This document shows positions 28,821 to 39,119 of a stretch of DNA of 59,965 nucleotides, piece after piece; position 1 is the stretch's first letter, and every line of letters starts with the position of its first letter. The translations under genes and the position numbers were made by a program. The notes under the pieces are model-generated. The model did no database searches and had not been told where the DNA came from. It saw nothing but the letters and a program-made list of their open reading frames with translations. The stretch is taken from contig NZ_PZGG01000007.1 of NCBI RefSeq assembly GCF_003043455.1, positions 1-59,965 on the forward strand, written 5' to 3'. Source of the stretch: Staphylococcus simulans. GTDB taxonomy: Bacteria > Bacillota > Bacilli > Staphylococcales > Staphylococcaceae.

Positions 28821-29717
28821 TTAAAGACCTGGATTATTCGCACGCTTAATTTGTAAGTAGCGAGATAAGCTGTAAACGATAATTCCAGCCCAAATAAAGA
28901 TAAAGGTAACAAATTGATTTGTATCAAAAGGTTCTTTATAAATAAAGATACCTAAAATGAAAATTAATGTCGGACCTATATATTGAATGAATCCCATTAA
29001 TGATAAAGGAATACGTCTTGCACCTGCTGAGAATGAAATTAATGGAATTGCTGTAATAGCCCCTGAGAACAACAACCAGAATGTTGGTACATTAATACCA
29101 ATAGTTGTTTGATGTGAGAACCATAAATATATAATATAAATCACAGCAGCTGGTGTTGTAACAATACATTCAAATGTAATACTGCTTAAAGCATCAATCG
29201 GTACGATTTTCTTAAGCAAACCATAAAATCCGAATGACACAGCTAAGATAATCGATACAATCGGAAACTCTCCAATTTTCAATGTCATATAAACTACACC
29301 GATGAATGCTAGCAGAATGGCTAACCATTCCAACTTATTGAATTTTTCTTTCATAAAAATCATCGCAAGTAAAATACTGACAAGCGGATTAATATAATAA
29401 CCTAAACTCGCTTGGAGTACGTGATTATTATTAACTGCCCAAATAAATGTGCCCCAGTTAATTGTAATAATATAGCCGGCTATAATAATAGCCCATAGTT
29501 GTTTCGTTGTTAAAGATTTTACACCACTCACAAATTGTGAACTTTTCCCCATAGCCATGATTAATATAACCATAAAAATCATGGATAAAATAATACGATA
29601 AGCGAGAATTTCAAACGGACTGATATCATTGAGCAACGACCAATAAATTGGCAACGTTCCCCAAAGGATATAGGCAATCATGGAGTATACTATGCCGCGT
29701 TTAAATTCTTGATTCAT
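28821..29717 (-). CDS. rarD: RarD/EamA-family permease
   Basis: 298-aa membrane protein with ten hydrophobic segments in two EamA repeats. The start FKRGIVYSMIAYILWGTLPIYW and the segment GYYINPLVSILLAMIFMKEKF are typical of the RarD subgroup. The transported compound is unknown; the name comes from a chloramphenicol-sensitivity link in other bacteria. The longest frame starts three codons earlier at a GTG that lies within GGGGTGA; the ATG 8 bases further is preferred. Confidence 0.88.
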   Translation of the reverse strand: MNQEFKRGIVYSMIAYILWGTLPIYWSLLNDISPFEILAYRIILSMIFMVILIMAMGKSSQFVSGVKSLTTKQLWAIIIAGYIITINWGTFIWAVNNNHVLQASLGYYINPLVSILLAMIFMKEKFNKLEWLAILLAFIGVVYMTLKIGEFPIVSIILAVSFGFYGLLKKIVPIDALSSITFECIVTTPAAVIYIIYLWFSHQTTIGINVPTFWLLFSGAITAIPLISFSAGARRIPLSLMGFIQYIGPTLIFILGIFIYKEPFDTNQFVTFIFIWAGIIVYSLSRYLQIKRANNPGL

Positions 29718-29744
29718 CCTAGTCACCCCAATTTTTCAATCTAT

Positions 29745-30869
29745 TTACTTTTTCTTAGCCCAATATTGATAATACGTACATTCAATATAACCATTGAAGA
29801 GCTTTCTACGTTTTGTTGCTTTTTGTTGTGTTAAGAATTCAAATTCTTTATTACTTGTTAAAATGTACTCTGATAAATTTTTATGCTGACGCATTAACTT
29901 ACCTAGGTAGCGATACATTTCTTCAACTTCTTCTCTATCACCGATACGCTCACCATATGGTGGGTTACCGATTAATGCGATAGGTTGATCCGTATGGATA
30001 TCTAAAGTATTGACATCTTTAACTCCAAATTGAATCACTTCACTCAAACCTACTTCTTCGGCATTGCGTATCGCAATGTCTACCATTTCAGGATCAATAT
30101 CATAAGCATAAACTTCAACTTCTTTATCGTAATCAGCTTGTTGATCAGCTTCATCACGTAATTGTTCGTATAAATCATCTGGCATAATATCCCATTGTTC
30201 TGAAACGAATGAACGGTTAAAGCCAGGTGCAATGTTTTGCGCAATTAAGCATGCCTCAATTGCGATTGTTCCTGAACCGCAGAATGGATCGATTAATGGT
30301 GTATTGCCATCCCAGTTAGCTAAGCGGATAAGTGCAGCAGCCAATGTTTCTTTAATCGGTGCTTCACCTTGTGCGAGTCTGTATCCGCGTTTGTTCAAAC
30401 CTGAACCAGAAGTATCAATTGTTAACAGTACTTCATCTTTATGAATTGCTACCTCTAAAGGGTATTTACTTCCTGTTTCGTCTAACCACCCTTTATGAGC
30501 GTAAGCATCTTTTAAGCGTTCAACAATTGCTTTTTTCACAATTGCTTGAACATCAGGCACACTGTGAAGCGTAGATTTGACACTTCGGCCTTGTACTGGG
30601 AAGTTCCCATCTTCTGTAATGATTGTTTCCCAAGGTAATGCTTTAGTTTGTTCGAATAATTCTTCAAATGTTGTTGCTTTAAAACGTCCCATTACTAGGC
30701 GGACTCTGTCAGCAGTACGCAACCATAGATTACTTTTAGCAATCGCAGTTTCATCGCCTTCGAAGAAAATTCTTCCGTTTTCCACTGTTGTTTCGTAGCC
30801 TAATGCATTAACTTCTTTTGCAACGACAGCTTCAAGACCCATTGGACATACGGCTAATAATTGATACAT
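29745..30869 (-). CDS. ypsC: THUMP-domain 23S rRNA guanine-N2 methyltransferase (RlmL N-part/YpsC type)
   Basis: 374-aa SAM-dependent RNA methyltransferase. Residues about 45-155 form the THUMP RNA-binding domain. The class I methyltransferase domain shows DPFCGSGTIAIEA (SAM loop) and IGNPPYGERIG, the NPPY motif for amino-group methylation. By family it should modify a guanine of 23S rRNA (the E. coli G2445 position), though this is not proven in staphylococci. RBS GAAGGTCAACGCAT. It sits 18 bases upstream of the permease gene with no terminator between. Confidence 0.9.
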   Translation of the reverse strand: MYQLLAVCPMGLEAVVAKEVNALGYETTVENGRIFFEGDETAIAKSNLWLRTADRVRLVMGRFKATTFEELFEQTKALPWETIITEDGNFPVQGRSVKSTLHSVPDVQAIVKKAIVERLKDAYAHKGWLDETGSKYPLEVAIHKDEVLLTIDTSGSGLNKRGYRLAQGEAPIKETLAAALIRLANWDGNTPLIDPFCGSGTIAIEACLIAQNIAPGFNRSFVSEQWDIMPDDLYEQLRDEADQQADYDKEVEVYAYDIDPEMVDIAIRNAEEVGLSEVIQFGVKDVNTLDIHTDQPIALIGNPPYGERIGDREEVEEMYRYLGKLMRQHKNLSEYILTSNKEFEFLTQQKATKRRKLFNGYIECTYYQYWAKKK

Positions 30870-30963
30870 ATGCGTTGACCTTCCTTCTATTTTTGTTGAT
30901 TTACTATATTATTGTAGCAAATTTTGAAGCGGTAATATATGTGTAGTAAGTGAGAAATCAAAT

Positions 30964-30989
30964 AAAAAAGCTCTCCAATCTGGAGAGCT
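30964..30989 (-). terminator. Rho-independent terminator of rnpB
   Basis: 9-bp perfect stem AGCTCTCCA/TGGAGAGCT (30969-30977 with 30981-30989) with a 3-nt loop, then TTTTTTATT on the minus strand. Confidence 0.85.
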
Positions 30990-30995
30990 GAACTA

Positions 30996-31391
30996 GTGAG
31001 GATATTTCTATAAGCCATGTTCTGTACCTTAGTACTGATAACGTGCACTAGTAGTCACTCGTACGCCGGTGGTAACCATCTGTCTGGAATAAGTATTTAC
31101 GCACACTCATTCCCTCATTTATACGTTGAATTCCGCTAAATAAGTGCTCCTACCAAATTTGGATTGCTCACTCGAGGGGTTTACCGCGTTCCACCCTTTA
31201 CATTTCTGTAAAGGCTCCGTCACTGTGGCACTTTCAAGCTACTTTAATCATATCTGAATGACTTAGATTATTTCACTGCCGTCTATTAGCCTTGACTTAT
31301 TGTTTCATCAAGCACGAACACTACAATCATCTCAGATTGTGTGAGCATGGACTTTCCTCTATATTGCTATAGCGATTACCCGAAATATCAC
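30996..31391 (-). ncRNA. rnpB: RNase P RNA, class B
   Basis: Catalytic RNA of ribonuclease P, which makes the mature 5' ends of tRNAs. Read on the minus strand it contains the universal segment GAGGAAAGTCCATGCTC, the conserved AGTGCCACAGTGAC, GGTGGAACGCGGTAAACC and CTCGAGTGAGCAATCC blocks, and near the 3' end ACAGAACATGGCTTATAG. The 5' GTGATATTTC and 3' GAAATATC segments pair as P1. About 396 nt and the class B (Bacillus-type) pattern fit staphylococci. Ends are estimated to a few bases. A promoter and a terminator flank it; gpsB lies upstream, as in S. aureus. Confidence 0.96.
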
Positions 31392-31399
31392 TTCTTAAA

Positions 31400-31429
31400 A
31401 TTATAGCATGGTTCTTTGCCTATGGTAAA
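31400..31429 (-). promoter_or_regulatory. Promoter of rnpB
   Basis: Perfect TATAAT (31405-31400 on the minus strand), with a TTTACC-like -35 at 31429-31424 and an 18-base gap. The predicted start is 31391, exactly the expected 5' end of RNase P RNA. Confidence 0.65.
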
Positions 31430-31482
31430 GCCAATCCGAAAAAGCACAACTTTTCAGATTTCGAACCATAGACTAAATATAA

Positions 31483-31812
31483 CTATTTTCCAAATACTGC
31501 TTTTTCCAAGTTAGAGATACGTTTAAGCATATCTACATTACTAGAATTTGTGTTTGAAGAAAAACTTTTGTTTTCTTGTGGTCTAGAAGTTGCTACACGT
31601 AAACGTAACTCTTCAAGTTCTTTTTTTAACTTATGATTTTCTTCATTTAATTTAATTACTTCATTATTCATGTCTGCCATTTTCTGATAGTCTGCGATGA
31701 TGTCATCTAAAAATGCATCTACTTCTTCCCTTCTATATCCACGTGCAAGGGTTTTTTCGAAGTCTTTCTCATAAATATCTTTTGCTGATAATTTTAAAGA
31801 TACATCTGCCAT
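31483..31812 (-). CDS. gpsB: Cell division regulator GpsB
   Basis: 109-aa DivIVA-related coiled-coil protein that links septum formation to wall synthesis; in S. aureus it also bundles FtsZ. The N-terminal DivIVA-like domain has the membrane/PBP-binding part [28 protein letters not shown], read here as residues about 12-39. A coiled coil runs to about 80, then a Ser/Asn linker, and the short C-terminal trimer helix [15 protein letters not shown] closes it. It follows ypsA after 12 bases. RBS GAGGTGGAGAAAAA. Confidence 0.95.
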   Translation of the reverse strand: MADVSLKLSAKDIYEKDFEKTLARGYRREEVDAFLDDIIADYQKMADMNNEVIKLNEENHKLKKELEELRLRVATSRPQENKSFSSNTNSSNVDMLKRISNLEKAVFGK

Positions 31813-31824
31813 TTTTTCTCCACC

Positions 31825-32388
31825 TCATTCGAAACTTTCTTCAGACCACTGTATATCACTGATGAATGTATTGATTTCATCAAACGTTACAACATCATAA
31901 GTATAGTTTGTTTGTTCTGCAAAATCAACTAACATCCGCTTGAAGAACTTTGGACTTGCTTCTTGTTCCTCATCATAGATTAAAACAGTCATATCAGTAT
32001 GGTCTAGGATAAATTGATCTGTTTGTTTGAATTGAAAAGGACCTTCATACGGTGCATGATGTACGGAATCATGAAAATCAGCACCTTCAATAATTTGTTG
32101 GTATTTCAACTGATTTTGTTCATTCCAACGTTCAGTATGATTTTGGAACGGTGTAATCACACCGAGTTTTAATTCAGGATACTCTTGTTGTAAATCAAGC
32201 ACCACTTCAGCTGTCCACATTTCAATTCCTAATTGTCCTTGTATCAATACCCATTCTAAACCTTCCTCAACCAGATTTTGCAATTTATTTTTTAAAAATA
32301 ATTTAAGGTATTTTACTTCAGGTGCATCATCTTTAAAAATATTTAATTCATATGATTTATAGCCGGTTACATATGCCGTTTTAACCAT
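31825..32388 (-). CDS. ypsA: YpsA, SLOG/DUF1273 family protein
   Basis: 187-aa soluble protein of the YpsA family, whose fold belongs to the nucleotide-binding SLOG superfamily. Characteristic segments are [12 protein letters not shown] at the N-terminus, [33 protein letters not shown] and [14 protein letters not shown]. YpsA from Bacillus and Staphylococcus affects cell division when overproduced; the chemical role is unknown. The longest frame begins at a GTG four codons earlier that touches AAAGGA. I use the ATG that gives the usual [10 protein letters not shown] start, though its spacing to the ribosome site is long (about 14 bases). The order yppE-ypsA-gpsB is conserved. Confidence 0.88.
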   Translation of the reverse strand: MVKTAYVTGYKSYELNIFKDDAPEVKYLKLFLKNKLQNLVEEGLEWVLIQGQLGIEMWTAEVVLDLQQEYPELKLGVITPFQNHTERWNEQNQLKYQQIIEGADFHDSVHHAPYEGPFQFKQTDQFILDHTDMTVLIYDEEQEASPKFFKRMLVDFAEQTNYTYDVVTFDEINTFISDIQWSEESFE

Positions 32389-32719
32389 ATTGCGTTTCAC
32401 TTTCCTTTATATAGTTTAAGTCATAGTTTACACTTTTTAGTTTATCCATAAAGAGCTTCCGGCTTGCTGAAGCATAATGACACTCTACAGAAAGTCGCTC
32501 TAAATTTTCTTTGAGCATTTGATATTTCAACTGATTCATGTATGGAAGCGCAACGATATTTTCTGCATGACCATCCAACTGGTTCAACAATTCATCAATA
32601 TAATAGGCAAAAGGCATCACATCATCTTTAAATTCAAAAGCCTTACCTTCTCTTGCTTCTTCATATCTTTGTTTCATAATAAAGGTTTGTTCTAATAATG
32701 TTGAGATAATGGTATACAA
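32381..32719 (-). CDS. yppE: YppE family protein (DUF1798)
   Basis: 112-aa helical, soluble protein of the DUF1798/YppE family; function unknown. Its opening [16 protein letters not shown] and the middle [14 protein letters not shown] match the four-helix-bundle fold. The start is TTG, since an in-frame stop lies just before it; GGGAGG is about 10 bases upstream. It overlaps ypsA by a few bases and is divergent from recU. Confidence 0.78.
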   Translation of the reverse strand: MYTIISTLLEQTFIMKQRYEEAREGKAFEFKDDVMPFAYYIDELLNQLDGHAENIVALPYMNQLKYQMLKENLERLSVECHYASASRKLFMDKLKSVNYDLNYIKESETQYG

Positions 32720-32929
32720 TCACATTCCGCCTCCCTCACAATTAAATTATCATATATTTTTCGGCACGTCATTTCAAAAAACCTTTAAATCCCTATGTTA
32801 AAAGGGTTCAATATTGTTAAATAGCTAGATTAACGTTAAAATAAGTGACATATACACAAACCAATATTTGCGTAAATACTTAAGGAAGGTTTTTATAGCA
32901 AGTGTTGTATTGAAATAAGTTTAGAGAGT

Positions 32930-32957
32930 TTGCATCTCACTGTAAGTTGTGTATAAT
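32930..32957 (+). promoter_or_regulatory. Sigma-A promoter of recU-pbp2
   Basis: TTGCAT (32930-32935), 16 bases, then a perfect TATAAT (32952-32957). Transcription would start about 30 bases before the recU ATG. Confidence 0.65.
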
Positions 32958-32994
32958 TATTACGGTTTAAAAACCTGTTGGTGTGGTGAAACAA

Positions 32995-33621
32995 ATGAAT
33001 TATCCAAATGGTAAACCATTTAATAGAAATAAGACTAAAGTTGGACGCACAAACCCGCTAAATTCAAGTAAAATCAAGTATGGCGGACGCGGGATGACTT
33101 TAGAAAAGGAAATCGAATTATCAAACGATTATTACCTTTCTACAGGTAAAGCAGTAATACACAAGAAACCGACACCCGTTCAAATCGTAAATGTTTCTTA
33201 TCCTAAGCGTAGTAAAGCTGTGATTAAAGAAGCATATTTCCGCACCCCATCTACAACTGACTATAATGGCATTTATAATGGCCGTTATATTGATTTTGAA
33301 GCAAAAGAAACTCAGAGTAAGACGTCTTTTCCATTACAAAATATTCACGAACACCAAGTCGCACATATGAAATCATGTTATGAACAAAACGGAATAGTGT
33401 TTTTATTAATCCGTTTTAAAGTATTAGATGAAGTATATATGCTGCCTTATCGTTCTTTTGAAAAATTTTGGCAAAGACATCAAAATAACATCAGAAAATC
33501 AATTACAGTTGAAGAAATAAGAAAAAATGGTTACCATATTCCTTATCAGTATCAACCACGATTGAATTACCTCAAAGCCGTTGATAAGTTGATATTAGAT
33601 GAAAGTGAGGACCGCGTATGA
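32995..33621 (+). CDS. recU: Holliday junction resolvase RecU
   Basis: 208-aa structure-specific nuclease that resolves Holliday junctions during recombination and chromosome segregation. The catalytic set [18 protein letters not shown]-like is present: Asp89, Asp100, Glu102 and Lys104 within residues 88-105. The start was moved four codons in, to the ATG with GGTG 6 bases upstream; it gives the family start MNYPNGKPF. Its stop overlaps the pbp2 start by 4 bases (ATGA), the known recU-pbp2 operon of staphylococci. Confidence 0.95.
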   Translation: MNYPNGKPFNRNKTKVGRTNPLNSSKIKYGGRGMTLEKEIELSNDYYLSTGKAVIHKKPTPVQIVNVSYPKRSKAVIKEAYFRTPSTTDYNGIYNGRYIDFEAKETQSKTSFPLQNIHEHQVAHMKSCYEQNGIVFLLIRFKVLDEVYMLPYRSFEKFWQRHQNNIRKSITVEEIRKNGYHIPYQYQPRLNYLKAVDKLILDESEDRV

Positions 33622-35921
33622 CGGAAAGAAAGAAGACTTCTCATTCTAAGAATGGCAAGTCTGGTAAAAAACAGAATAGGAATATTAAGAGGACAATTAT
33701 TAAGATTATTGGCTTCATTTTAATTGCGTTTATTGTCTTAGCCTTAGTTGGTGTGCTTTTATTCGCATATTATGCATGGAAAGCCCCAGCGTTTTCTGAT
33801 GCGAAATTAAAAGATCCTATACCAGCAAAGATTTATGATAAAGACGGTAAATTAGTCAAGACCCTTGATAACGGTCAAAGACGTGCACACGTGGACTTAA
33901 AAGATGTTCCGCAAAATATGAAGGATGCCGTCCTAGCTACTGAAGATAATCGTTTTTATAAGCATGGTGCTTTAGACTATAAACGTTTATTCGGTGCAGT
34001 CGGTAAAAACATTACTGGCGGATTCGGTTCACAAGGTGCTTCAACATTAACACAACAAGTTGTTAAACGTTCATTCTTGACTGATCAAAAGTCAATTGGC
34101 CGTAAAGCACAAGAAGCATACTTATCGTATCGTTTAGAACAAGAGTACAGTAAAGATGAGATTTTCCAAATCTACTTAAACAAAATTTACTACTCTGATG
34201 GTGTTTATGGGATTAAAGCTGCAGCTAAATATTACTTCGACAAAGATTTGAAAGATTTGAATTTAGCTGAGGAAGCGTACTTAGCAGGTTTACCTCAAGT
34301 ACCTAACTTATACAATGTGTATGATAATCCTAAAGAAGCGGAATCTCGTAAAGATACTGTATTATACTTAATGCATTATCATAAACGCATTTCTGAACAA
34401 GATATGAAAAAAGCGCAAGATACACCAATTCAACAAAACTTAGTTAAACGTAATGCGGATGATCGTGCAATCAAGCCAGATAATAAAGATCCTGAGTATA
34501 ACTCATATGTGAACTTTGTTAAATCTGAATTAATGGCACATCCTGAGTTCCAAGACAAAAATCTTGGTGAATTAATGAACAGTGGTATTAAGATTTATAC
34601 TAATATGGACTCTAGTGTTCAAAAAGCGTTGCAGAACCGTATTGATAACGGCAATTATTACAAGAATGAAGATCAACAAGTCGGTTCAACTATTGTTGAC
34701 AGTAAGAGCGGTGGTTTAGTCGCAATTTCAGGCGGCAGACACTTTAAAGATGTCGTCGACCGAAACCAAGCAACTGACCCTCACCCTACTGGTTCTTCAT
34801 TGAAACCATTCTTATCTTACGGACCAGCCATTGAAAATATGCAATGGGCAACAAACCATGAACTTCAAGATGAATCTGAATACATGGTAGATGGTACAAC
34901 GTTTAGAAACTATGATACGAAGAGCCATGGTAATGTCACACTGTATGATGCACTACGTCAAAGTTTCAACATACCAGCATTAAAAGCTTGGCAACAAACT
35001 AAACAAGATGCTGGTCAAGATGCACCTAAGAAATTCGCTGATAAAGTCGGCTTAAAATACGAAGGTGAAATTGGTCCTTCAGAAGTACTTGGTGGTTCAT
35101 CATCTGAATTCTCACCTACTGATTTAGCTTCTGCATTCGCATCATTAGCTAACGGCGGTGAATACAACCAAGCTCATGGTATTACTAAAGTTGTTGATCA
35201 AGATGGCAATACAACTGAATTTGATCACAAACATCACAGAGCAATGCATGACTACACAGCTTACATGCTTTCAGAAGTACTGAAAGGTACATTTGAAGCT
35301 TGGGGTTCTGCTTATGGTCATGGCGTATCTGGTGTTAACTTAGCAGCCAAAACTGGTACAGGTACTTATGGTTCAGAAACTTACCAACAATACAACTTAC
35401 CTGAAAACGCAGCGAAAGATGTATGGATTAACGGTTTCACACCTAAATACTCAATGTCAGTTTGGATGGGCTTCAATAAAGTTAAAGAATACGGTCAAAA
35501 CTCATTCGTTGGACATAACGAACAAGAGTATCCACAATACTTGCTAGAAGATGTAATGTCAGATATCAGTCCTAGAGATGGAGAAGACTTCAAACGTCCA
35601 GCTTCAGTTAATGGATCAAGCAAATCTGACTTATACGTTGCGAGCAACCCTGACCACAATACTACAAACCGTAAAGTAAACGGTAATGGTACAACTCAAG
35701 GCGGCAGCAGCAATAGCAGTAGTAACAGCGATAACAGCAATAACAACAATCAACAACAAGGTTCAAACAACAGAACTCAAAACTTTGGTAATAATAACCA
35801 ACAACAAGGACAAGGCAATAATCAACAAGGCAACAACAACCAGCAAGGCGATAATCAAAATGGCAACGCATTATCAAGATTCTTTAATCTTCATGCCATT
35901 TTCAATAATAAAGCTTCATAA
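33618..35921 (+). CDS. pbp2: Bifunctional penicillin-binding protein 2
   Basis: 767-aa class A PBP that polymerises lipid II and cross-links the strands at the septum. One transmembrane segment lies at about 26-51. The glycosyltransferase domain has [11 protein letters not shown] (catalytic Glu109). The transpeptidase has SSLK (Ser393 to Lys396) and KTG (578-580), with SFN as the likely SxN. The C-terminus from about 690 to 750 is Ser/Asn/Gln-rich with short repeats (NNQQQ, GNNQQG), making it about 40 residues longer than S. aureus PBP2 (727 aa). ATG overlaps recU. A terminator follows. Confidence 0.96.
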   Translation: MTERKKTSHSKNGKSGKKQNRNIKRTIIKIIGFILIAFIVLALVGVLLFAYYAWKAPAFSDAKLKDPIPAKIYDKDGKLVKTLDNGQRRAHVDLKDVPQNMKDAVLATEDNRFYKHGALDYKRLFGAVGKNITGGFGSQGASTLTQQVVKRSFLTDQKSIGRKAQEAYLSYRLEQEYSKDEIFQIYLNKIYYSDGVYGIKAAAKYYFDKDLKDLNLAEEAYLAGLPQVPNLYNVYDNPKEAESRKDTVLYLMHYHKRISEQDMKKAQDTPIQQNLVKRNADDRAIKPDNKDPEYNSYVNFVKSELMAHPEFQDKNLGELMNSGIKIYTNMDSSVQKALQNRIDNGNYYKNEDQQVGSTIVDSKSGGLVAISGGRHFKDVVDRNQATDPHPTGSSLKPFLSYGPAIENMQWATNHELQDESEYMVDGTTFRNYDTKSHGNVTLYDALRQSFNIPALKAWQQTKQDAGQDAPKKFADKVGLKYEGEIGPSEVLGGSSSEFSPTDLASAFASLANGGEYNQAHGITKVVDQDGNTTEFDHKHHRAMHDYTAYMLSEVLKGTFEAWGSAYGHGVSGVNLAAKTGTGTYGSETYQQYNLPENAAKDVWINGFTPKYSMSVWMGFNKVKEYGQNSFVGHNEQEYPQYLLEDVMSDISPRDGEDFKRPASVNGSSKSDLYVASNPDHNTTNRKVNGNGTTQGGSSNSSSNSDNSNNNNQQQGSNNRTQNFGNNNQQQGQGNNQQGNNNQQGDNQNGNALSRFFNLHAIFNNKAS

Positions 35922-35926
35922 ATAAT

Positions 35927-35970
35927 AAAAGTGCAGTGACTCAAATTTCTGAGCACTGCACTTTTTCTTT
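35927..35970. terminator. Rho-independent terminator after pbp2
   Basis: 12-bp perfect stem AAAAGTGCAGTG/CACTGCACTTTT (35927-35938 with 35954-35965), then TTTCTTT. Confidence 0.82.
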
Positions 35971-35984
35971 ATATATAGAATCTA

Positions 35985-36023
35985 AAAAGACATGTTTGAT
36001 TTTCTGATTCAAACATGTCTTTT
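35985..36023 (-). terminator. Rho-independent terminator after ypoC
   Basis: 15-bp perfect stem (35985-35999 with 36009-36023), a 9-nt loop and a T-rich exit on the minus strand. Confidence 0.75.
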
Positions 36024-36037
36024 AATAATTTTAATTA

Positions 36038-36370
36038 TTAGCGTTTTTGATGTGCTTGTCTTGCTTTATATGCCGCATTCATTTTAATTAGTTCGCTAAT
36101 GAGTGTTTTCATTTGACGATAACCCATAAAATGATGTTTACGCTGATGGATATAATCAAAACGTTCTTGGAAATTAATCGGCACAATAGGATAACTCTCT
36201 ATCTTTTCGTAATCAATAGTATCAACATGATTAATCTGACAAAAATATTGTTCAATTAAAGTTAAATATTGATCTAGTAAAGCCTTCCCTTGTTCAGATG
36301 TTAATTGTTTCTTTTTCGCGAAGACATCGATTTGTTCTTCTAAAGCTTCGAAATCAGATTTTGTAATCAA
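36038..36370 (-). CDS. ypoC: YpoC family protein
   Basis: 110-aa soluble helical protein in the position of Bacillus ypoC, after dnaD and nth and facing the pbp2/ponA gene. Function unknown. Basic C-terminus (AYKARQAHQKR). The start codon is TTG, with GAGG 7 bases upstream. The gap to nth is 11 bases, so it is the last gene of dnaD-nth-ypoC. Homology to YpoC is inferred mainly from position and general character. Confidence 0.75.
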   Translation of the reverse strand: MITKSDFEALEEQIDVFAKKKQLTSEQGKALLDQYLTLIEQYFCQINHVDTIDYEKIESYPIVPINFQERFDYIHQRKHHFMGYRQMKTLISELIKMNAAYKARQAHQKR

Positions 36371-36381
36371 AGTATCACCTC

Positions 36382-37050
36382 TTACGCTTTAGCTTCTTTT
36401 CTTAGTTTTTCACGATAACGTTTCTGTCCTTCTCTACAATCATCGAATAATGGACAAATATCACATTTAGGTGCACGAGCTAAGCAATGATAACGCCCAA
36501 AGAAGATAAGTTGATGATGACTTTGGTTCCATCTATCTTTTGGGATGATAGAACAAAGACGCTCTTCTACTTCTTTAACACTATCTTTCCATCGGTTGAT
36601 ACCTAATCTTTTAGAAACACGTTCTACGTGCGTATCTACCGCGAGTGCTGGGACACCGAAAGCTACACTTAATACAACATTAGCAGTCTTCCTACCAACA
36701 CCTGCAAGACTTTCTAAATCTGTACGATTATTCGGTATCTTTCCATCAAATTTATCAATCAGTGAACGACATAACTTTTGAATATTTTTAGCTTTATTGC
36801 GATACAAACCAATTGAGCGAATATCTTGTTCCAGTTCTTCTAAACTGACATCCAAGTAATCTTGTGGTGTTTTATATTTTTTAAACAGTTCACGTGTAAC
36901 TTTATTGACTAAAACATCTGTACATTGTGCTGATAATAACACCGCAATCGTTAATTCGAAAGGATTATCATGTTTAAGTTCACATTCTGCATCTGGAAAC
37001 ATTTCGTCAATAACATCTATCATACTTAATGCTTTTTTCTTACTTAACAA
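36382..37050 (-). CDS. nth: Endonuclease III
   Basis: 222-aa DNA glycosylase/AP lyase that removes oxidised pyrimidines. The helix-hairpin-helix is LESLAGVGRKTANVVLSV, holding the catalytic Lys, and the catalytic Asp is in VDTHVERVSKRLG. The C-terminal [4Fe-4S] cluster ligands follow the C-x6-C-x2-C-x5-C pattern in CLARAPKCDICPLFDDC. Start is TTG with AGGAGG 8 bases upstream, directly at the dnaD stop. As an Fe-S enzyme it is the kind of protein an iron-sparing sRNA might control. Confidence 0.95.
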   Translation of the reverse strand: MLSKKKALSMIDVIDEMFPDAECELKHDNPFELTIAVLLSAQCTDVLVNKVTRELFKKYKTPQDYLDVSLEELEQDIRSIGLYRNKAKNIQKLCRSLIDKFDGKIPNNRTDLESLAGVGRKTANVVLSVAFGVPALAVDTHVERVSKRLGINRWKDSVKEVEERLCSIIPKDRWNQSHHQLIFFGRYHCLARAPKCDICPLFDDCREGQKRYREKLRKEAKA

Positions 37051-37728
37051 TTATGATTCCTCCTGATTCAACCAGTCAAATTTCGGAATGCTTTTGACTG
37101 TATGTTTCATTTGCGGTGTGTGGTATTGACTGCTGATTTTTTTAGAGTCCTCTACTGTTTTGACGTTGTTTTTCTTCCAATTCAATAGAATTCTGTCAAT
37201 GTATTTAAAACTCATTTTTTCTTGACTCAATGCTTCATTCACCGCAGCTTGAATCACTGAAATATCGTGGTGATCTACGTCAATCCATTGATTTAATGTA
37301 TCAATTTCAATTGGTGACAAAGGACGGCCGAATGCACTTTCAATCATTCTGAATAATGACTTGAAGGCTTCTTGGTTATTCAGTTCACGCTGTTGTGTTT
37401 CTTGAGATTTCAAAACTTTACTGAAGGCTTGATAAAAGCCATCTAGATTCATAAATTCTGCAAAGCGTCCTTCTTCATCTTTTTGTACTGTTAAATCTAA
37501 TAAATCCAATTGAATCAAACGTTGGATGACGCCTGTCACTTCACGTTCTTTCATTGTTGTACCTTTACTAAGATATGAAATGGAAGGCTGCTTATTAGAA
37601 TGCTCATATTCATAAATCAATTTCAGTAAGATGATTAAATCACTTTCTGTTAAACCCATTTCAACATAATGATCGAGTAATTCTCTTCTAATTACAACTG
37701 GACGTTTCCTAAGTAATTCTATATCCAA
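37051..37728 (-). CDS. dnaD: DNA replication initiation protein DnaD
   Basis: 225-aa primosomal protein that helps load the replicative helicase with DnaA, DnaB and DnaI. Residues about 1-100 are the winged-helix oligomerisation domain (DLIILLKLIYEYEH, REVTGVIQRL). Residues about 125-195 form the DnaD/DnaB_II DNA-binding domain, with SPIEIDTLNQWIDV and YIDRILLNWKKNNV. The start is TTG, 5 bases after AAAGGGGGG. It lies 98 bases after asnS and abuts nth. Confidence 0.94.
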   Translation of the reverse strand: MDIELLRKRPVVIRRELLDHYVEMGLTESDLIILLKLIYEYEHSNKQPSISYLSKGTTMKEREVTGVIQRLIQLDLLDLTVQKDEEGRFAEFMNLDGFYQAFSKVLKSQETQQRELNNQEAFKSLFRMIESAFGRPLSPIEIDTLNQWIDVDHHDISVIQAAVNEALSQEKMSFKYIDRILLNWKKNNVKTVEDSKKISSQYHTPQMKHTVKSIPKFDWLNQEES

Positions 37729-37764
37729 AGTGACCCCCCTTTATATATTTTACCTATTGAAATG

Positions 37765-37795
37765 GTCCAGTCATCGTTTACACACATGACTGGAC
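37765..37795. terminator. Hairpin between asnS and dnaD, poor T-run
   Basis: 10-bp perfect stem GTCCAGTCAT/ATGACTGGAC (37765-37774 with 37786-37795). On the minus strand the following sequence has only a short T-run, so read-through into dnaD is possible. Confidence 0.5.
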
Positions 37796-37826
37796 CCATT
37801 TATTTTTCATTCAATTCATAGAATTT

Positions 37827-39119
37827 TTATGGATATAAACGGTTTAATAAACGTGGGAATGGTGCTGTTTCTCTGACGTGTTCTACACCAGAAATCCATG
37901 CCACTGTTCTTTCTAAACCAAGACCGAAGCCGCTGTGAGGTACTGAACCGTAACGACGTAAGTCTAAATAGTACTCATAACTTTCTTTATCTAAACCATG
38001 TTCTTCAATGCGAGATTCTAATAATTCTAAGTCATTAATACGCTCAGAACCACCGATAATTTCGCCATAACCTTCAGGAGCAATTAAGTCAGCACATAAG
38101 ACTGTGTCTTCATTGTCTGGATTTGGTTGCATATAGAATGGTTTAATTTTTGTAGGATAATTTGTGATAAATACTGGTAAATCATAATGGTTAGCGATGG
38201 CTGTTTCATGCGGTGCACCAAAGTCTTCGCCCCATTCAATATCATCAAAACCTTCTTCTTTTAAGAAGTCAATCGCATCATCATATGTGATACGTGGGAA
38301 TGGTGTTTTAACTTTCTCAAGTTTAGAAGTGTCTCTATCTAAAATTTTAAGTTCTAATGCGCAATTTTTAAGTACAGATTGAACCACGTGAGCCACGTAT
38401 TGTTCTTGTGCTTCTAAACTGTCATCGTGGTTATAGAACGCCATTTCGCCTTCAATCATCCAGAACTCGATTAAATGACGGCGTGTTTTAGATTTCTCGG
38501 CACGGAAAGTTGGACCGAATGAGAATACTTTACCATACGCCATAGCAGCTGCTTCTAAGTAAAGCTGACCACTTTGTGATAAGAAAGCATCTTCATCGAA
38601 ATATTTAGTATGGAAGAGTTCACTTGTACCTTCTGGCGCACTTGCTGTTAAAATTGGCGGATCAATTTTAACGTATCCATTATCATGGAAGAATTCGTAA
38701 GTTGCACGGATAATTTCGTTACGGATTTTCATAACTGCATGTTGTTTTTTAGAACGTAACCATAAATGACGGTGATCCATTAAGAATTCTGTACCATGAT
38801 TTTTTGGTGTAATTGGATAATCATGTGCTTCATGAATAACGTCGATAGATTTAACTTGCATTTCATAACCTAAATCAGAACGATTGTCTTCAGTAATTGT
38901 ACCTGTAATGTACATTGATGATTCTTGATTTAAGTTTTTAGCTGTAGCGAATGTGTCTTCATCTACTTCAGATTTCACTACGACACCTTGCATGAATCCA
39001 GTTCCGTCACGTAATTGCAAGAATGCAATTTTACCGCTAGAACGTTTGTTTTGAAGCCAAGCGCCAATTGTGACTTCTTGACCAATGTAGTTCTTTGCTT
39101 CTTTGATTGTAGTCTTCAT
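37827..39119 (-). CDS. asnS: Asparaginyl-tRNA synthetase
   Basis: 430-aa class IIb aminoacyl-tRNA synthetase that charges tRNA-Asn. Residues 1-100 are the OB-fold anticodon-binding domain ([24 protein letters not shown]). The catalytic core has motif 2 [21 protein letters not shown] and the C-terminal motif 3 [11 protein letters not shown]. Length is typical. ATG with AGGAGTTTGAAT upstream. I found no T-box in the 150 bases before it. Confidence 0.96.
   Translation of the reverse strand: MKTTIKEAKNYIGQEVTIGAWLQNKRSSGKIAFLQLRDGTGFMQGVVVKSEVDEDTFATAKNLNQESSMYITGTITEDNRSDLGYEMQVKSIDVIHEAHDYPITPKNHGTEFLMDHRHLWLRSKKQHAVMKIRNEIIRATYEFFHDNGYVKIDPPILTASAPEGTSELFHTKYFDEDAFLSQSGQLYLEAAAMAYGKVFSFGPTFRAEKSKTRRHLIEFWMIEGEMAFYNHDDSLEAQEQYVAHVVQSVLKNCALELKILDRDTSKLEKVKTPFPRITYDDAIDFLKEEGFDDIEWGEDFGAPHETAIANHYDLPVFITNYPTKIKPFYMQPNPDNEDTVLCADLIAPEGYGEIIGGSERINDLELLESRIEEHGLDKESYEYYLDLRRYGSVPHSGFGLGLERTVAWISGVEHVRETAPFPRLLNRLYP

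Noticed and set aside
30996-31391. Possibility of a tRNA cluster or T-box in this gap
   Set aside because: All conserved blocks belong to RNase P RNA; no cloverleaf is seen.
35662-35925. Open frames on both strands over the PBP2 tail (Cys/Tyr-rich minus frame and Thr/Ile/Lys-rich plus frame)
   Set aside because: Produced by the triplet repeats of the pbp2 tail; no start signals.
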